From Cryptomeria japonica (lineage: Eukaryota > Streptophyta > Pinopsida > Cupressales > Cupressaceae), in assembly GCF_030272615.1 (NCBI RefSeq), contig NC_081411.1:157744471-157808470 (forward strand): 64,000 nt of DNA. The letters are read 5' to 3'. Positions 1-11,106 of the stretch are shown piece by piece. A program made the position numbers and the translations under genes. The first letter of the stretch is position 1. The number at the start of each line of letters is the position of its first letter. The notes below the pieces were generated by a model. The model worked only from the letters and a program-made list of their open reading frames with translations. It was not told the DNA's origin and did not search any database.

Positions 1-199
1 GATTATGCATGGTTAATTGACTCAGGTGCATCTTTTCATATGACTTCCAATAGAGATTGGTTATCTGAATATGAAGATTTTAATGGAGGCAAGGTGTACT
101 TGGGTGATGATTCATATCTAGATATAATTGGTTGTAGTAAAGTTAGGATCAATTTTCCTATTGATAGGATAGAAAGGATTGGTGATGTTTTGCATATCC
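1..199 (+). pseudogene. X aspartic protease, N-terminal part
   Basis: Retrotransposon protease that would cut the Gag-Pol polyprotein inside virus-like particles. The frame is open from base 1. The catalytic D-S-G-A lies at bases 19-30, followed by the copia pattern SFHMTSNRDW and the GDDS turn. The reading stops where element A begins (base 200), in the middle of the conserved LHIP segment. That segment resumes at 8494 with the same residues expected in copia proteases. The counterpart in X copy 2 is 51335-51533. I count about 18 mismatches over the first ~212 bases between the copies. Confidence 0.88.
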
Positions 200-2686
200 T
201 ATTGGCATTCTGTTGTGTTTGATGTCAACCGGTATAGAAGGACAACTGGTATGGGATTATTGTTGATATGGAGTCACTAGTGTTAATTAGTGTTGCAGGT
301 CACCAGTAGACAAGTTAGTGTTTGACTTGTGTGGATGGAATGGACAGGTTACTGGTCTACTCTATCAACGGTAAGGAAAGGATGTCAACTGGTAAGAGTT
401 GTGTTGACAGTGAGTAGTTTCTAACTGGCAAACTTCTGATTGTATACAAGCAGGATGAGCATGGTGCTTGAGTTGTTGTTTGTGATGAAGAGGCAAAATG
501 TTACCTAAATCATAGCAACACAAGAGGAGAAGGATGTATAGGTCACCGACATGTTGTATGGATGCTAAACAATAGGACTCCCACTAGATAAAGATGCAGT
601 CACCATGTGAAGAGATGACTGACAATGAATGTTCCCACACCAGATCGCATGTTCATGTTTGAAGATATCTTACACAAATGGGGAAGCCACATGAGTGCAT
701 TGCAGGATGCAAATGACAAGGATTCACTACTAGCGATAAGTGGAGCTTATCTCCTATTATGCATAGTGTGCATCATAGTTTGTGAGATAAGGAAGAAGAG
801 GTAAATGTAGGTGTTTGAAGGCTCACACCGGATCTACTAGTGAATCAAAGGAATTCCTCAAGTGCATGAAATCATGGATATGCACTAGACCAATAGAGAA
901 GGCATGTTGAGTTTCTAGGACAGATGAAGGTTGATAGGTTTGTCACTTTGACAAACGGGTTGAGATATGGTCTGGGTTGATGCAGAAGAAGCAAAGGCTG
1001 AAGCAGCCATAGATAGAGGACTATGGATGGATTGAAGATGAAGTCAGTTGAGGGTTGATGACATAGTGTCATCAAGAGGGTTTACGTGTATGTATATCCA
1101 CCAATAATATGGACAAGGTGAAGATACAAAAGACTCCCATTTGTTGAAGTTATGCAGAAGCAAGGTTAGCAAGGATTTTGGCTGGTTAAGTGTTCCAACA
1201 GAAGAGAAGTAGAGTGCAAGGTTGAAAGAAAACCGATTAAAGGTATAACTGATAGCGATAGTAACTTGGTAGAGGAACCCGATAATGGAGTTCAGTAGTG
1301 CTCCAATCCAAACCTACACATATTTTCAAGCAAAGGTGGATGGCAAAACAATTGCCACGTGGAGATGATGTGGTATGCATGCACAGGTTGGTGTGTTGAT
1401 TTGGTGAAGTGTCAAGCGACAAGGTATCTCGGGACATGTCAACATTTATGTTGACTGCAAGATTCATAGGATGCACTGTAGAGGTCTGCGGTTTGAGATA
1501 AATGGATGGAAAAGATCAAGCACAAACTGGTTGTAAAAATCAAGGAAGGACAAGGAAAGTGCAAAACCATTCTTGGTGATCAACCAAGAAATCCATTGAT
1601 AGGTTAAGAGGAAGATGTTTAAAATAGAAGGCATGTTCTAGAAGGCATGACAATGGCGGGGTTGATTGATCATTTATAATTCATCAGGTGATTAGATCGG
1701 ATGAGATCTAATTGGATTTGGTTTGTCTCAAGGTTGATGAGGAAACCCTAACCGCTTGAAATTTGAATTGTCTTTTGGTGGGAAATGAAGTCTATAAATA
1801 TGCAAGCCAAAATTGATAATGCCTACCACTCGATGAGAGAGTGTTGCTGCTAAATGAGTGAAATTAGCCAAGTGCTCATCAAGAATAAGAAGAGACTGAG
1901 TGTGAGGAACAACAGGGTTGAAGTGTTCAACTCTTATTAGTGATGCTACCGGTAGTCTTCCATTGAGTTTGACAGAGGAGAGAACCGATAGAGGTCAAAC
2001 CGAGAGAAAAGAAGTGCTGAAGACTGCAGAGAAGGAAGAAAATATAATCGATAGAAGATAATACCAATGGAGATCAATAGAGTAGCTGAGAGAAGAGAAA
2101 ATCGACAGAGAGAAAAACTAGCAGAGCGATTAACAAGCAGAGAGTAGAACCAGCAAAGAGGGAACCGACAGTGAACTAGATAGAAGATCCAGTAGAGAGA
2201 TTTGCAGAATTGTTACAAAATCCATTTGCAACAAGAAGATAACTTTGGTATAAAAAACATGATTTTGTATTCACTGAGTTGTAGCTCGGTGTAGGGGTTG
2301 TAGCTCCTTGGGTTGGTGCCCTAAATCTGCAGTTGGTTCTCCTTGGGTTGGTGCTCCTTGGGTTGGTACCCTAAATCAGGGGTTTGTGCTCCTTGACTTG
2401 ATGCCCTAAATATTATAATCAGGGTTTCACTGTAAGCTTGGATTGAAGTAGTAGACTCCAGCAGCATTTCTCACTGAGTTTTTTGCCATCTTGGGTTTTC
2501 CTCATATATACTGGTGTTATGTGATTTTCCCTTTATGTGTGAGTGCATTTGTGTTAGTCTCCCACCTAACCGGTAAGTCTAAATTCAGTTAGATCTATTT
2601 ACCAGTATACTCTCATAGGATAGTTAAAGGGAAAAGTTTGAGAACCATTGATTCACCCCCCTCTCAGTGGTTCATTGTGTCTTACA
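200..2686 (+). repeat. Element A 5' LTR
   Basis: About 2.49 kb. It aligns with the 3' LTR at 6063-8488 along most of its length, for example the matching stretches around 260-700 and 6080-6560. It begins TATTGGCATTC, apparently from an ancestral TGTTGGCATTC (compare the LTR start of element B). It ends GTCTTACA just before the primer site. Near the end it carries the GATTCACCCCCCTCTCAG block also seen in B and, in part, in S. Compared with the 3' LTR it keeps about 45 bp near the start and about 55 bp near the end that the 3' LTR lacks. Confidence 0.85.
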
Positions 2687-2688
2687 AC

Positions 2689-2700
2689 TGGTATTAGAGA
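2689..2700 (+). promoter_or_regulatory. Element A primer-binding site (initiator Met tRNA)
   Basis: TGGTATTAGAGA lies two bases after the LTR. It differs at two positions from TGGTATCAGAGC, the usual complement of the plant initiator-methionine tRNA 3' end, and would prime minus-strand DNA synthesis. Confidence 0.8.
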
Positions 2701-2759
2701 TTTAAGTTTGTGGTTGATAAGATTTCTCTAGCTCGGGTACATTCTGGCTTAAGGACACA

Positions 2760-4770
2760 ATGGTCCATTTAGTGTCAATCCCTTCTCCAATTTTTGATGG
2801 TTCAAACTATTCCATTTGGAGTTGCGCAATGGAAATCTATTTGTCTTCCCTAGGGTTTGATATGTGGATGTCTGCTATAAATGGTTGCCCTAGTAAAGTC
2901 AGTCCTCCCACCAATTTTGATGTAGAAAGAAGAAACCAATGTAATGATGCAGCAATGAAGGGTATATTCTATGTGTTATCAGATGACGTTTCCTCATAGG
3001 TGGATAGATGCAGATCGACAAAAAGCTTATGGGACATATTGAAGGAGCTCTATGGAAATGAGCATACCACTGCATAACCGGTTTGTGAAGATAGGATGAG
3101 AAATGCATCTCATGCATTTGCAAATGATGAAAGAAGATCTGTTAGCAGCCACAAAAATGATGCTGAAGGAACCCACCTCTTCATCCCTCAATAATCAAAA
3201 GATGAGAGGAACACATCTGAGAATGATCATGAAGATCACTCCTACCAGCAAGATGTGTTTGATAGTGATAGTGAAGGAGAAGAAGAAGATGAAGTAGAAG
3301 TTGATCTTGAAGGTCAACTTGTAAATGCACTTGAAGAACACAGTAGAGTGAAAAATGAATACAAGTTATTCAATAATGCTGCTATAGTGGAGAAGAACCG
3401 ATTGATAAAATGCCTTGAAGAATCTGAGAAATGTATCTCAGAGTTGAAGACTCCAGAAGAAGGCACCAAGGAGTGTCGGTGTGAAGATATAGCAACTGAG
3501 ATAGAGGTAAAAGATAAAGAATATCAACGGCTTCTTAGAGAAATGGAGGTTCTCCGAAATGACCTTGAGAAATATCAAGATGAGCTCAAGGTAAGAATCT
3601 GGTTTGATAGCAGCAATGATACCTTGAACAAAATGTTGAAAAAGAAAAAGCATGCCAAGGACACTGAAGGATTAGGAAGTGGTGCTGGTGAATGCTCCAC
3701 TAGCAAGAATTTCCCCTACAATGACATTTTGTTTGTTTTCTCAAATGGAGATAACAAGGTACATAGCTTCATATTTAGAAATTCTCCATGGAAGAAGGTT
3801 GATCTAACAACAACCAGTGAAGACATGTAGACAAGAATGAGGATCGGTGCTACAAGGAGAAACACTGCATATCCTAAGGGAAAAGGGAAGATGGGAGAAG
3901 AAAACTTCAGTGAAAGCAGGAACAAAAGAAGACTTCCTACTGGTAGAGGACAAGGAAATTATACCGCCCATAGGATAAAGAAAGTGTGGGAGAAGAAGAG
4001 ATTAGATGGAAGAGTTGCTAAGAATGGACAACGTAGAATCCATCCGTGGAGAAGCAGAAATGGAGATGCTAAACTAGTAAGATCTCCACATGCATGGCAT
4101 AATAAATTTGGAAGTCATATGCCATCCTTTAATGGTTATTGCTTTGCATGTAATGGCTATGGCCATAGTGCAAAAGAATGTAGAAAGGGATCTAAAAGTA
4201 TTAATCTAGGATCTCATAAATATCATGCAAATGAGAAAATTGTATTAAGGAGTATATACATGCATATCCCCTCTCTTGGATATGCAGATAGTACTTGTTA
4301 TAATTACAATAAATCTAGCCATAGAAATTATGAATGCAAAAATAAGGACTTGTAGTCATATAGAAGGTGGTACAACAACTATGCTCAACAGAGAAATGTT
4401 TATAAAGTGTATGGAAGTCAGAGAACTTCATGGAACCAAAGGATAAATGTCCTTGTAGGATCAAGAGGTCCACCAGTTTCAATTTCATGTCACAACAACA
4501 TGACCAGAAGAAGATGGTCAAACCAGCTTGTTAAGAGATTCCCCAATCATGAAGTTCAGATGGATGTTATGTGCTACTGTAGCACTACTTTTGGTTATAA
4601 TGAAAACTCTATAAATGTAAGGACCTAGAAAAAAAAGAAGGTAAGACCCACTCTGAAGACTGAAAATGGGAAGAAGAATGTGACCAATCAGGAATGGAAG
4701 AAGAAACAAGAGGATGCAATGATGGATTGACACTGTATATTCAATGTAGAGGTGATATCTCCTAAGGCTT
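2760..4770 (+). pseudogene. Element A gag (UBN2-like domain, coiled coil, zinc knuckles)
   Basis: Capsid/nucleocapsid protein. One frame runs from the ATG at 2760 to about 4770 with roughly six internal stops (for example 2997-2999, 3828-3830 and 4353-4355), most explicable as Gln codons turned into TAG or TAA. Order: copia Gag N-terminus (PIFDGSNYSIWSCAMEIYL, then KSLWDILKELYG), an acidic stretch and a charged coiled-coil at 3255-3680, and a basic region. Zinc knuckles follow: intact CX2CX4HX4C (CFACNGYGHSAKEC) near 4140, then two decayed ones near 4297 (second Cys to Tyr) and 4570. The ATG was chosen because it directly precedes the conserved domain and follows the primer site. No protease follows. 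Confidence 0.85.
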
Positions 4771-6062
4771 AAAGGAGATGCAGGGCCTTAGAGGGAGTAG
4801 TACACTGAATTTATCATTCACCCTCTTGGTGGAAGAGGACACATGGAAGAACAAGCTGCTGCTGGTATGAAGGAAGAATATGAGATGATAAGCATGTGTA
4901 GTGGTAGCCTTGGCTACACATCTACAGATAAAAATTGGATCACTACTACACGTGTCAATGGATAATAAATTAAAAATTGGAATCAGATGCAATGTGACAC
5001 AAAATTTCAGGAGTTACATTAAGATGCTTTGGTAGTGATGATGGACCGGTATAGGAAATAGGTATGTACAAGATGTTACCTATATCAATGCTAATAGGTA
5101 CTTGCAGGTTATGTAAGACAATGAGGTTAGAGATCATTGAATTAGCCCCGATAGAATAGAATGAGGATCTTATGTCTCAGGTGGTATTGATAAAGACCTA
5201 AAAGATATATGTTGGCCTGGTTTTTGATCATGCAAGCATGCATGTTTTTGGGCTAACTAGTTTGACTCTTGGCATGATGATGATACTATATGGCATTGTG
5301 TACATCCAGGATCATGTCATAGGCTATGGTAGATATAATGGAGATGAAAGATCATCACATGATCACATATGCACAACTCAACCATTATATGGAGTTTATT
5401 AGAGCCCCAGTATTGGACCTGAGATGTATGACTTGGGGGAGTTCAAGTACTTGTGAAGAAGAATCAGCTTGCTTGAAATGGTGAGTGTATTGATTGCCTA
5501 AATTGGAGATGATAGAAATTTCTATAGGAATACCCAGGAGAATTTCATGGTTAAGGGTATCTACATTTCATTTGGTTGGTTGTATTCATTGTACAATCAC
5601 ACTTCATTGTAAAGAAATTTTGGATCAAACAGGAGCTGATGTAGTCTGACTGGAATGTAAGCAATATTCACTAACACATCCTTCTACAAATTGAGTGCTT
5701 TAACAATTTGTATCAGATTTACATGCTCAATTGGTGTCAGTTAATGTTTGATCCTCTATCTCAAGAGCTGCAACTTGAGAAATTGTACCAATTGGTATCA
5801 AAAGAGGAGATACATCCTGGAAAGAAAAAGGGGAGAATTTTTTTTGTCAGTGCTTGGTAGATACAAGGAGGAGTGATATCCTTACAATGCCCATTGCCAT
5901 TGTTGTCAAAGGTGGAGAAAGATTCTGTAGGATACTACATACTACATGTGTGAGAATTCATGAATTATACAAAGGGGGAGAATTGAATCACACAAAGGGG
6001 GAGAGAGACTATGTAGTATGCTAGATACTACATGTGTTGACATCAATGCCAAAGGGGGAGAT
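4771..6062 (+). other. Element A internal 3' region, non-coding, with repeated polypurine tracts
   Basis: About 1.3 kb with no frame I recognise; no pol domain can be read on either strand. Close to the 3' LTR the tract AAAGGGGGAG occurs three times (5971, 5993 and 6051), with a weaker AAAAGGGGAGAA at 5827. The last one abuts the LTR and is the likely plus-strand primer. Around the repeats a motif like CTACATGTGT also recurs, so the tract seems to have been locally duplicated. Confidence 0.7.
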
Positions 6063-8488
6063 TACTGGCATAGGAGTATTGTTGACATGTAGTCATTGAT
6101 GTCAACTAGTGTTGCAGGTCACCGATACACAAGTTAGTGTTTGACTTGTGTGGATGAAATAGACAGGTTACCAGTACAGTCTATCACCAACAAGGAAAAG
6201 ATGTCAACTAGTAAGAGTTGTGTTGATAGTGAGTATTTGCCAACTGGCAAGCTTATGACCGTGTACAAGAAGGATAAGCAAGGTGCTTGAGTTGTTTTTT
6301 GTGATGAATAGGAAAAATGTTACCTAAATCACATCAACACAGGAGGAGAAGGATGTACAAGTCACCAATATCCTGAGTGGATGCAGAATAGTAGGACTCC
6401 CACCGAACAAAGATGCAGTCACCATGTGAAGAGATGAATAACAATGAATGTGACCACACCGGTTCACATGTCCCTATTTGAAGATATGCTACATAAACAG
6501 GGAAGGCACATGAGTGCATTGCAGGATGCAGATGATAAGGATTCACTACGACTAGTAAGTGGATCTTATCTCCTATTATGCATAGTGTGCATCATAGTTA
6601 TGTGAGATAAGGAAGAAGAGGTAAAGGCATCTATTTGAAGGCTCACACCAGATCTATCGGTGAATCAAAGGAATGTGTCAAGTGTATGAAATCAGAGATA
6701 TGCACTAGACCGACAGAGAAAAAAAGTTGACTTGCCAAGAGAAATGAAGGTTGATGGGTTTTTCACTTTGACAAATGGGTTGAGATATGTTCTGGGCTGA
6801 TGAAGAAGGCAAGGCTAAAGAAGCTGCAAACAGAGGACAATGGTCAGATTGAAGATGGAGTTAGTTGAAGGTTGATGACATAGTGTCATCAAGAGGGTTT
6901 GCTGGTATGTATGCCCACCGATAATATGGACAAGGTGTATATGCAAAAGACTCCCATCTAATGAAGTTATGAGTAAGGTAGGTTAGCAAGGATGCTAACT
7001 AGTTGAGTGTTCCACGAGAAGAGAAGTAGAGTGTAAGGTTGAAAGTAGACTAGAGAAGGGTTTAACCGGTAGGGATATTAACTTGGTAGAGGAATCAGGT
7101 AATGGATTTGGTCAGTGATCAAATTCATACTAACAGAAATGATCAAGAAGAGGTGGATGTCGACACAATTGCCACATGGATATGATGTGGCATGCATGCA
7201 TAGGTTGGTGTGTTGAGTTGGTGAAGTGTCACGAGGTGAGGTAGTTGGCGATAGGTTGACATTTTTGTTGACTAGAAGATTCACAAGATGCACTATAGAG
7301 GTTTGCAGCTCGAGGTCAATGGACAACAAGGATCTAGCACAGATTGGTTTTGTAGATCAAGGAAGGAGATGGAAACTACAAACCATTCTTGGTAATTGAC
7401 CAAGAAATCTGCTGATAGGTAAAGAGTAGGATGTGAAAAATAGAAGGCATGTTCTAGAAGGTATGACAATGGCGGGGCTGGTTGATGAGTTATAGTTCAT
7501 CAATCTAGGTGATCAAATTGGATGAGATATAATTGGATTTGGTTTGTCTCAAGGTTGATGAGGAAACCCTAACTGCCTAAAATTTGAATTGGCTTTTGGC
7601 AGGAAAACCAGTCTATAAATATGCAAGCCAAAATTGATAATGGCTGTCATTGGATGAGAAAGTGTTGCTTCTGAAAAAGTGAAATCAGTAAAGTGCTCAT
7701 CAAGAAGAAGAAGAATAAGAGACTGAGTGTGAGGAAAAGCAGGGTTGAAGTGTTCAACTAGCATCAGTAAGGCTACCGACAGTCTACCATTGAGTCTGAC
7801 AGAGAAGGGAACCGATAGAGGTCAAACTGAGAGAGAAGAAGTGCAAAAGACTGTAGAGAAGGAAGGCATAGAATCAGTAGAAGATAGTACCAGTGGAGAT
7901 TAGTAGAATAGCTAAGAGAAGAGAAAACCGAGAGAGAGAAGAACTAGTAGAGTGCTGAAAAAGAAGAGAGTAGAACTAGAAGAGAGAGAACCGACAATGA
8001 ACTAGATAAAAGATCCAGTAGAGAGATTTGCAGAAGTGTTACAAAATCCATTTGTAACAAGAAGATAACTTTGGTACAAAAAAGGATTTTTTATTCACTG
8101 AGTTTTAGCTCGATGCAGGGGTTGTAGGTCCTTGCAGGGGTTGTAGGTCCTTGGGTTGGTGCCTTAAATCAAGAGTTGGTGCCCTAAAACCAAGGGTTGA
8201 TTCTACTTGGGTTTGTGCCACAAATTAGGGGTTTGTGCTCCTTGGGTTGGTGCCCAAAACATTGTAATCAGAGTTTCATTGTGAGGCTGGATTGGAGTAG
8301 TAGACTCCAGCAACATTTCTCACCTAGTTTTTTCCCATCTTGGTTTTTCCTCATATATGATGGTGTTATGTGATGTTCTCTTTAGGTGTGAGTGCATTTG
8401 TGTTAGTCTCCCGTCTAATTGGGAAGTCTGCATTCAGTTAGATTTGTTAACTGGTATACTCTCATAGGATAGTGCATTGTGTGTAACA
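6063..8488 (+). repeat. Element A 3' LTR
   Basis: About 2.43 kb, beginning TACTGGCATAGG directly after the polypurine tract and ending GTGTGTAACA. Relative to the 5' LTR it has lost a segment just inside its start and about 55 bp, including the C-rich block, just before its end. Near 8120-8150 a short unit (TTGTAGGTCCTTG) is duplicated. It is followed by TATCC (8489-8493), the right copy of the target duplication. Confidence 0.85.
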
Positions 8489-8493
8489 TATCC

Positions 8494-8660
8494 CTATATT
8501 AAAACAAAATTTATTTTCTATGAGAAAAATGATAGATGTGGGTTTGTAGGTAATTTTTTCTAATGTTGGATGTAAGATGATTAAGGGTGCTATGGTGATT
8601 GTTAGAGGTGGTATGGTACCTAAGGGTTTTCTTTCTTCTAAAGCAAACTTACCTATAGAG
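8494..8660 (+). pseudogene. X protease, C-terminal part (resumes after A)
   Basis: Continues the protease interrupted at base 199. Removing A and one TATCC gives the reading H-I-P-I-L-K-Q-N-L-F-S-M-R-K-M, a standard copia sequence after the protease core. A frameshift follows near 8545, after which NVGCKMIKGAMVIVRGG reads on. The segment stops at the AAGAC target duplication of element C. The next X residues after C are T-I-L-W-H-K-R-L, the start of the GAG-pre-integrase domain, so a stretch normally present between the two domains is already missing in X. Confidence 0.82.
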
Positions 8661-8665
8661 AAGAC

Positions 8666-9041
8666 CGTTAGGGTTTAGGTAGATCTAGAGAAAATACAAA
8701 TTAACAATTACATGCAAATTTAATTACACAAAGATGAAGAATCATGTACAACACAAATAACACAGAGATTTAACATGGTTCACCCAAGGTTGGATACATC
8801 CACCAAAGACACAACTGTTCAATCATTTCTTATTATCTAGTAAATCAATACAATAACATTACAGTGCCTTATACATTCCAGCCACTTATAACAAGCAATT
8901 TTAGGGCAACATACAAAGTTGGCTAAAAAAATTATCCCTAACTCTAAAATAATACTGTCATAATATTTTCCTAGTAACCATATTCTTGTACTCATACTCA
9001 TATTCTTTTATTCTCATATTCTCATACACATACGAGAATTT
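8666..9041 (-). repeat. Element C 3' LTR, 5'-truncated
   Basis: On the + strand it begins CGTTAGGGTTTAGG (ancestral TGTTAGAG) and matches the first ~375 bp of the complete LTR at 11107-11599. It shares the repeated CTCATATTCTTG-type stretch and ACGAGAATTTT. Beyond 9041 the sequence becomes integrase coding sequence, so the transcription-start side of this LTR is gone. Confidence 0.85.
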
Positions 9042-9730
9042 TTGAGATTTAGCATCAAGCTTGCTTCTGCTTTCTTTATCAACATGAAAAAAAGCTTCAC
9101 AACCAAAGGTTTTCAAAAAAGAATAATTTACCTTTTTACCAGTCCATGCCTCCTCTGGAATGCCACCATCCAAAAGGTTTGGAGGTCCTTTATTTATCAA
9201 ATAAATAACAATGTGTACAACATCTTCCTAGAGATGTAGGGGTAGTCCATCATGCAATCTCATGCTCCTAGTAGGCTCCATGATAGTCATATTCATTCTC
9301 TTAGACACACCATTTTCTTATGGGGTTTCTTAAATAGTCTTATCCCTTTGGATTCCACTGAAAGAACAAAAATCTTGAAATGATTTGCTGCAATACACAC
9401 CTCCATTATCAGATCTCAGACAATTTAACTTTTTTCTTGTCTCATTCTCAAGCAAAGCTTTCCATTTCTTAAAAGTTTCAAAAAAATATGATTTATATTT
9501 TAAGAAATATAATAACAAGAAACACTAAGAGATGATACTTGAGCCGGTCCCCATACATCTGAATGCACAAGCTCTAATTTCTTACTCTTCTTCTCTTTCC
9601 CAACTTTGAGAAATCTGACTCTTTTTTGTTTCTCATAAACACAATTTTCATAGAAATATAAATCAATTTTCTTTAGTCTTGGAAACAAATTTTTAGATTG
9701 AAGGAAATCCATCCCTTTCTCACTCATGTG
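9042..9730 (-). pseudogene. Element C GAG-pre-integrase and integrase core
   Basis: Integrase joins element DNA to the host chromosome. Readable pieces, high to low coordinate: a GAG-pre-integrase end (SEKGMDFLQSKNLFPRLKK, then LELVHSDVWGP) at 9727-9530; the core with RSDNGGVYCS and FCSFSGIQRD at 9518-9330; and a C-terminal part (GGIPEEAWTGKKVNYSFLKT, SKLDAKSQK) at 9200-9042. The frame shifts between pieces. The first catalytic Asp segment is poorly preserved, and RSDNGG supplies the second. The reading runs straight into LTR sequence at 9041, so the protein is truncated. Confidence 0.82.
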
Positions 9731-11044
9731 CCTAAGTCTATGGTGCCATAGTTTTGAATCTGTCCTTGCAACATCTATAGTATATGTCCCTGCAACAACT
9801 TTTTATGTAACAGCTAAGGTAGAATAGGTTTTAACAATATACAAATACAATGTGCCTACCTTTGCAAATTTAGTTACTCCTAATGCACCTTTAGTGAACT
9901 TCCAGACATTGTCAGTAAATGTAACTATGTAGCCATCACTACTCAGTTGTCGTACCAAATTTTATTTTTTTTCTTAAATTAGGGACATGCCTTACCTCCT
10001 GCAGCAACCAATTATTTCCATTTTGCAACTTGATTCTTATCTTTCCTTTTCTAACAATTTTACATGGCTCATCATCACCTAATTATATCTATCCAAAATC
10101 ACCTTGAACATAATCTAGAAAATATTTCCTATGGGGTGTGGCATGAAATGAAGCCCCTAAATCTATTACCCAAAAATCATTAACATTATCTAAACACAAA
10201 ATCAAGGCATCTTGTAAAGTATTACTTACAGTATTAGCTTCCTTACTATCATCTTCATTTCTGTCTCCTTGTCTATTTTTTCTAAGACCAACAATATTTC
10301 TTTAAATGTCCTAGCTTTTCGTAGTACTAGCAATACTTTCTTCCTCTGAATTAAGAGTGTCCTTTCTTTGACTTTCCTCATGAATTCTCATGCCCAATGG
10401 CTTTTTATCTTTCCTTTGATCTTCCCTTGTTCTCTACATTCAAAACAATACCCGATGATGTTGAAGTCTCACCTATGATTTTTTGCCTCATTTCCTCACT
10501 TAGAATAACACCAACAACATCATCAAATTTAAAGTGTTTGTACTAGAGACAAAGTTACTTACAACCATAACCAAGCTATTCTAGCTTTTTGGAAAAGAAC
10601 ATAAAATTAAGAGAGTCCCAACCTCTTCATCAAATTAACTTTTATAGAAGTCAATTCATTGGTAACTGTATTAAATTTATTTAAATGATCTACTACAGAT
10701 CCTCCTTCTCTCATTTTCATATTAAACAAACACTTCATAAGAAATATGTTATTCAAAGCTGAGGCTTTCTCATACAATTTAGCCAGTGCTACCATCAGTT
10801 TTGTAGTTATTGTTTCTTTTGATATATTAAATGCTACAGATGGTACAAGGCACAACCGATGTGTTCCTAATGCCTTTCTATCCAGAATAACCCAATCTTC
10901 ATTAGACATCATGGTCAGTTTCTTTATATTTCCTTCCAATGACCACCACATATCCTTTTGATACAAGTAATCCTCCATCAATATTTTCCATAAGTGATAA
11001 TTCTAATCATTGAACTTCTTGACCTTGAATTTGGTTTCTTCCAT
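9731..11044 (-). pseudogene. Element C gag and protease
   Basis: The start is the ATG at 11044-11042, giving MEETKFKVKKFN, then YHLWKILMEDYLYQKDMWW: a copia Gag (UBN2/DUF4219-like) N-terminus. The best-preserved stretch is 10981-10607, ending in DHLNKFNTVTNELTSIKVN. A degenerate Cys-rich site (CFECREQG) lies near 10440 and is not a proper CCHC knuckle. The protease follows near 10190-10090 (DFWVIDLGASFHATP, with D-L-G where D-S-G is expected, then LQEVRHVPNLRKK). Several stops and frameshifts show it is dead. The paralogous gag in copy 2 is 52731-53520. Confidence 0.82.
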
Positions 11045-11091
11045 TGCTCCCACTTAAATCTGAAAGTCCCTTCCAATTTATAGAAATACAC

Positions 11092-11104
11092 GGCTCTGAT
11101 ACCA
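11092..11104 (-). promoter_or_regulatory. Element C primer-binding site (initiator Met tRNA)
   Basis: The + strand reads GGCTCTGATACCA, so the reverse strand reads TGGTATCAGAGCC, a perfect match to the usual initiator-Met primer site. It sits two bases inside the LTR end at 11107, which fixes the element's orientation. Confidence 0.92.
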
Positions 11105-11106
11105 AT

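Larger units (their letters stand above)
200..8488 (+). mobile_element. Non-autonomous gag-only LTR element A (TR-GAG-like), nested in X
   Basis: An 8.3-kb element with two long LTRs (200-2686 and 6063-8488), a primer site at 2689, a gag frame at 2760-4770 and polypurine tracts before the 3' LTR. TSD TATCC lies at 195-199 and 8489-8493. Removing the element restores the X protease reading (…LHIP then I-L-K-Q-N-L). No protease, integrase, RT or RNase H can be read between gag and the 3' LTR. It therefore fits the terminal-repeat-with-GAG class, which depends on enzymes from a partner element (inference). A partial copy sits at the same X site at 51534-52730. Confidence 0.9.
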
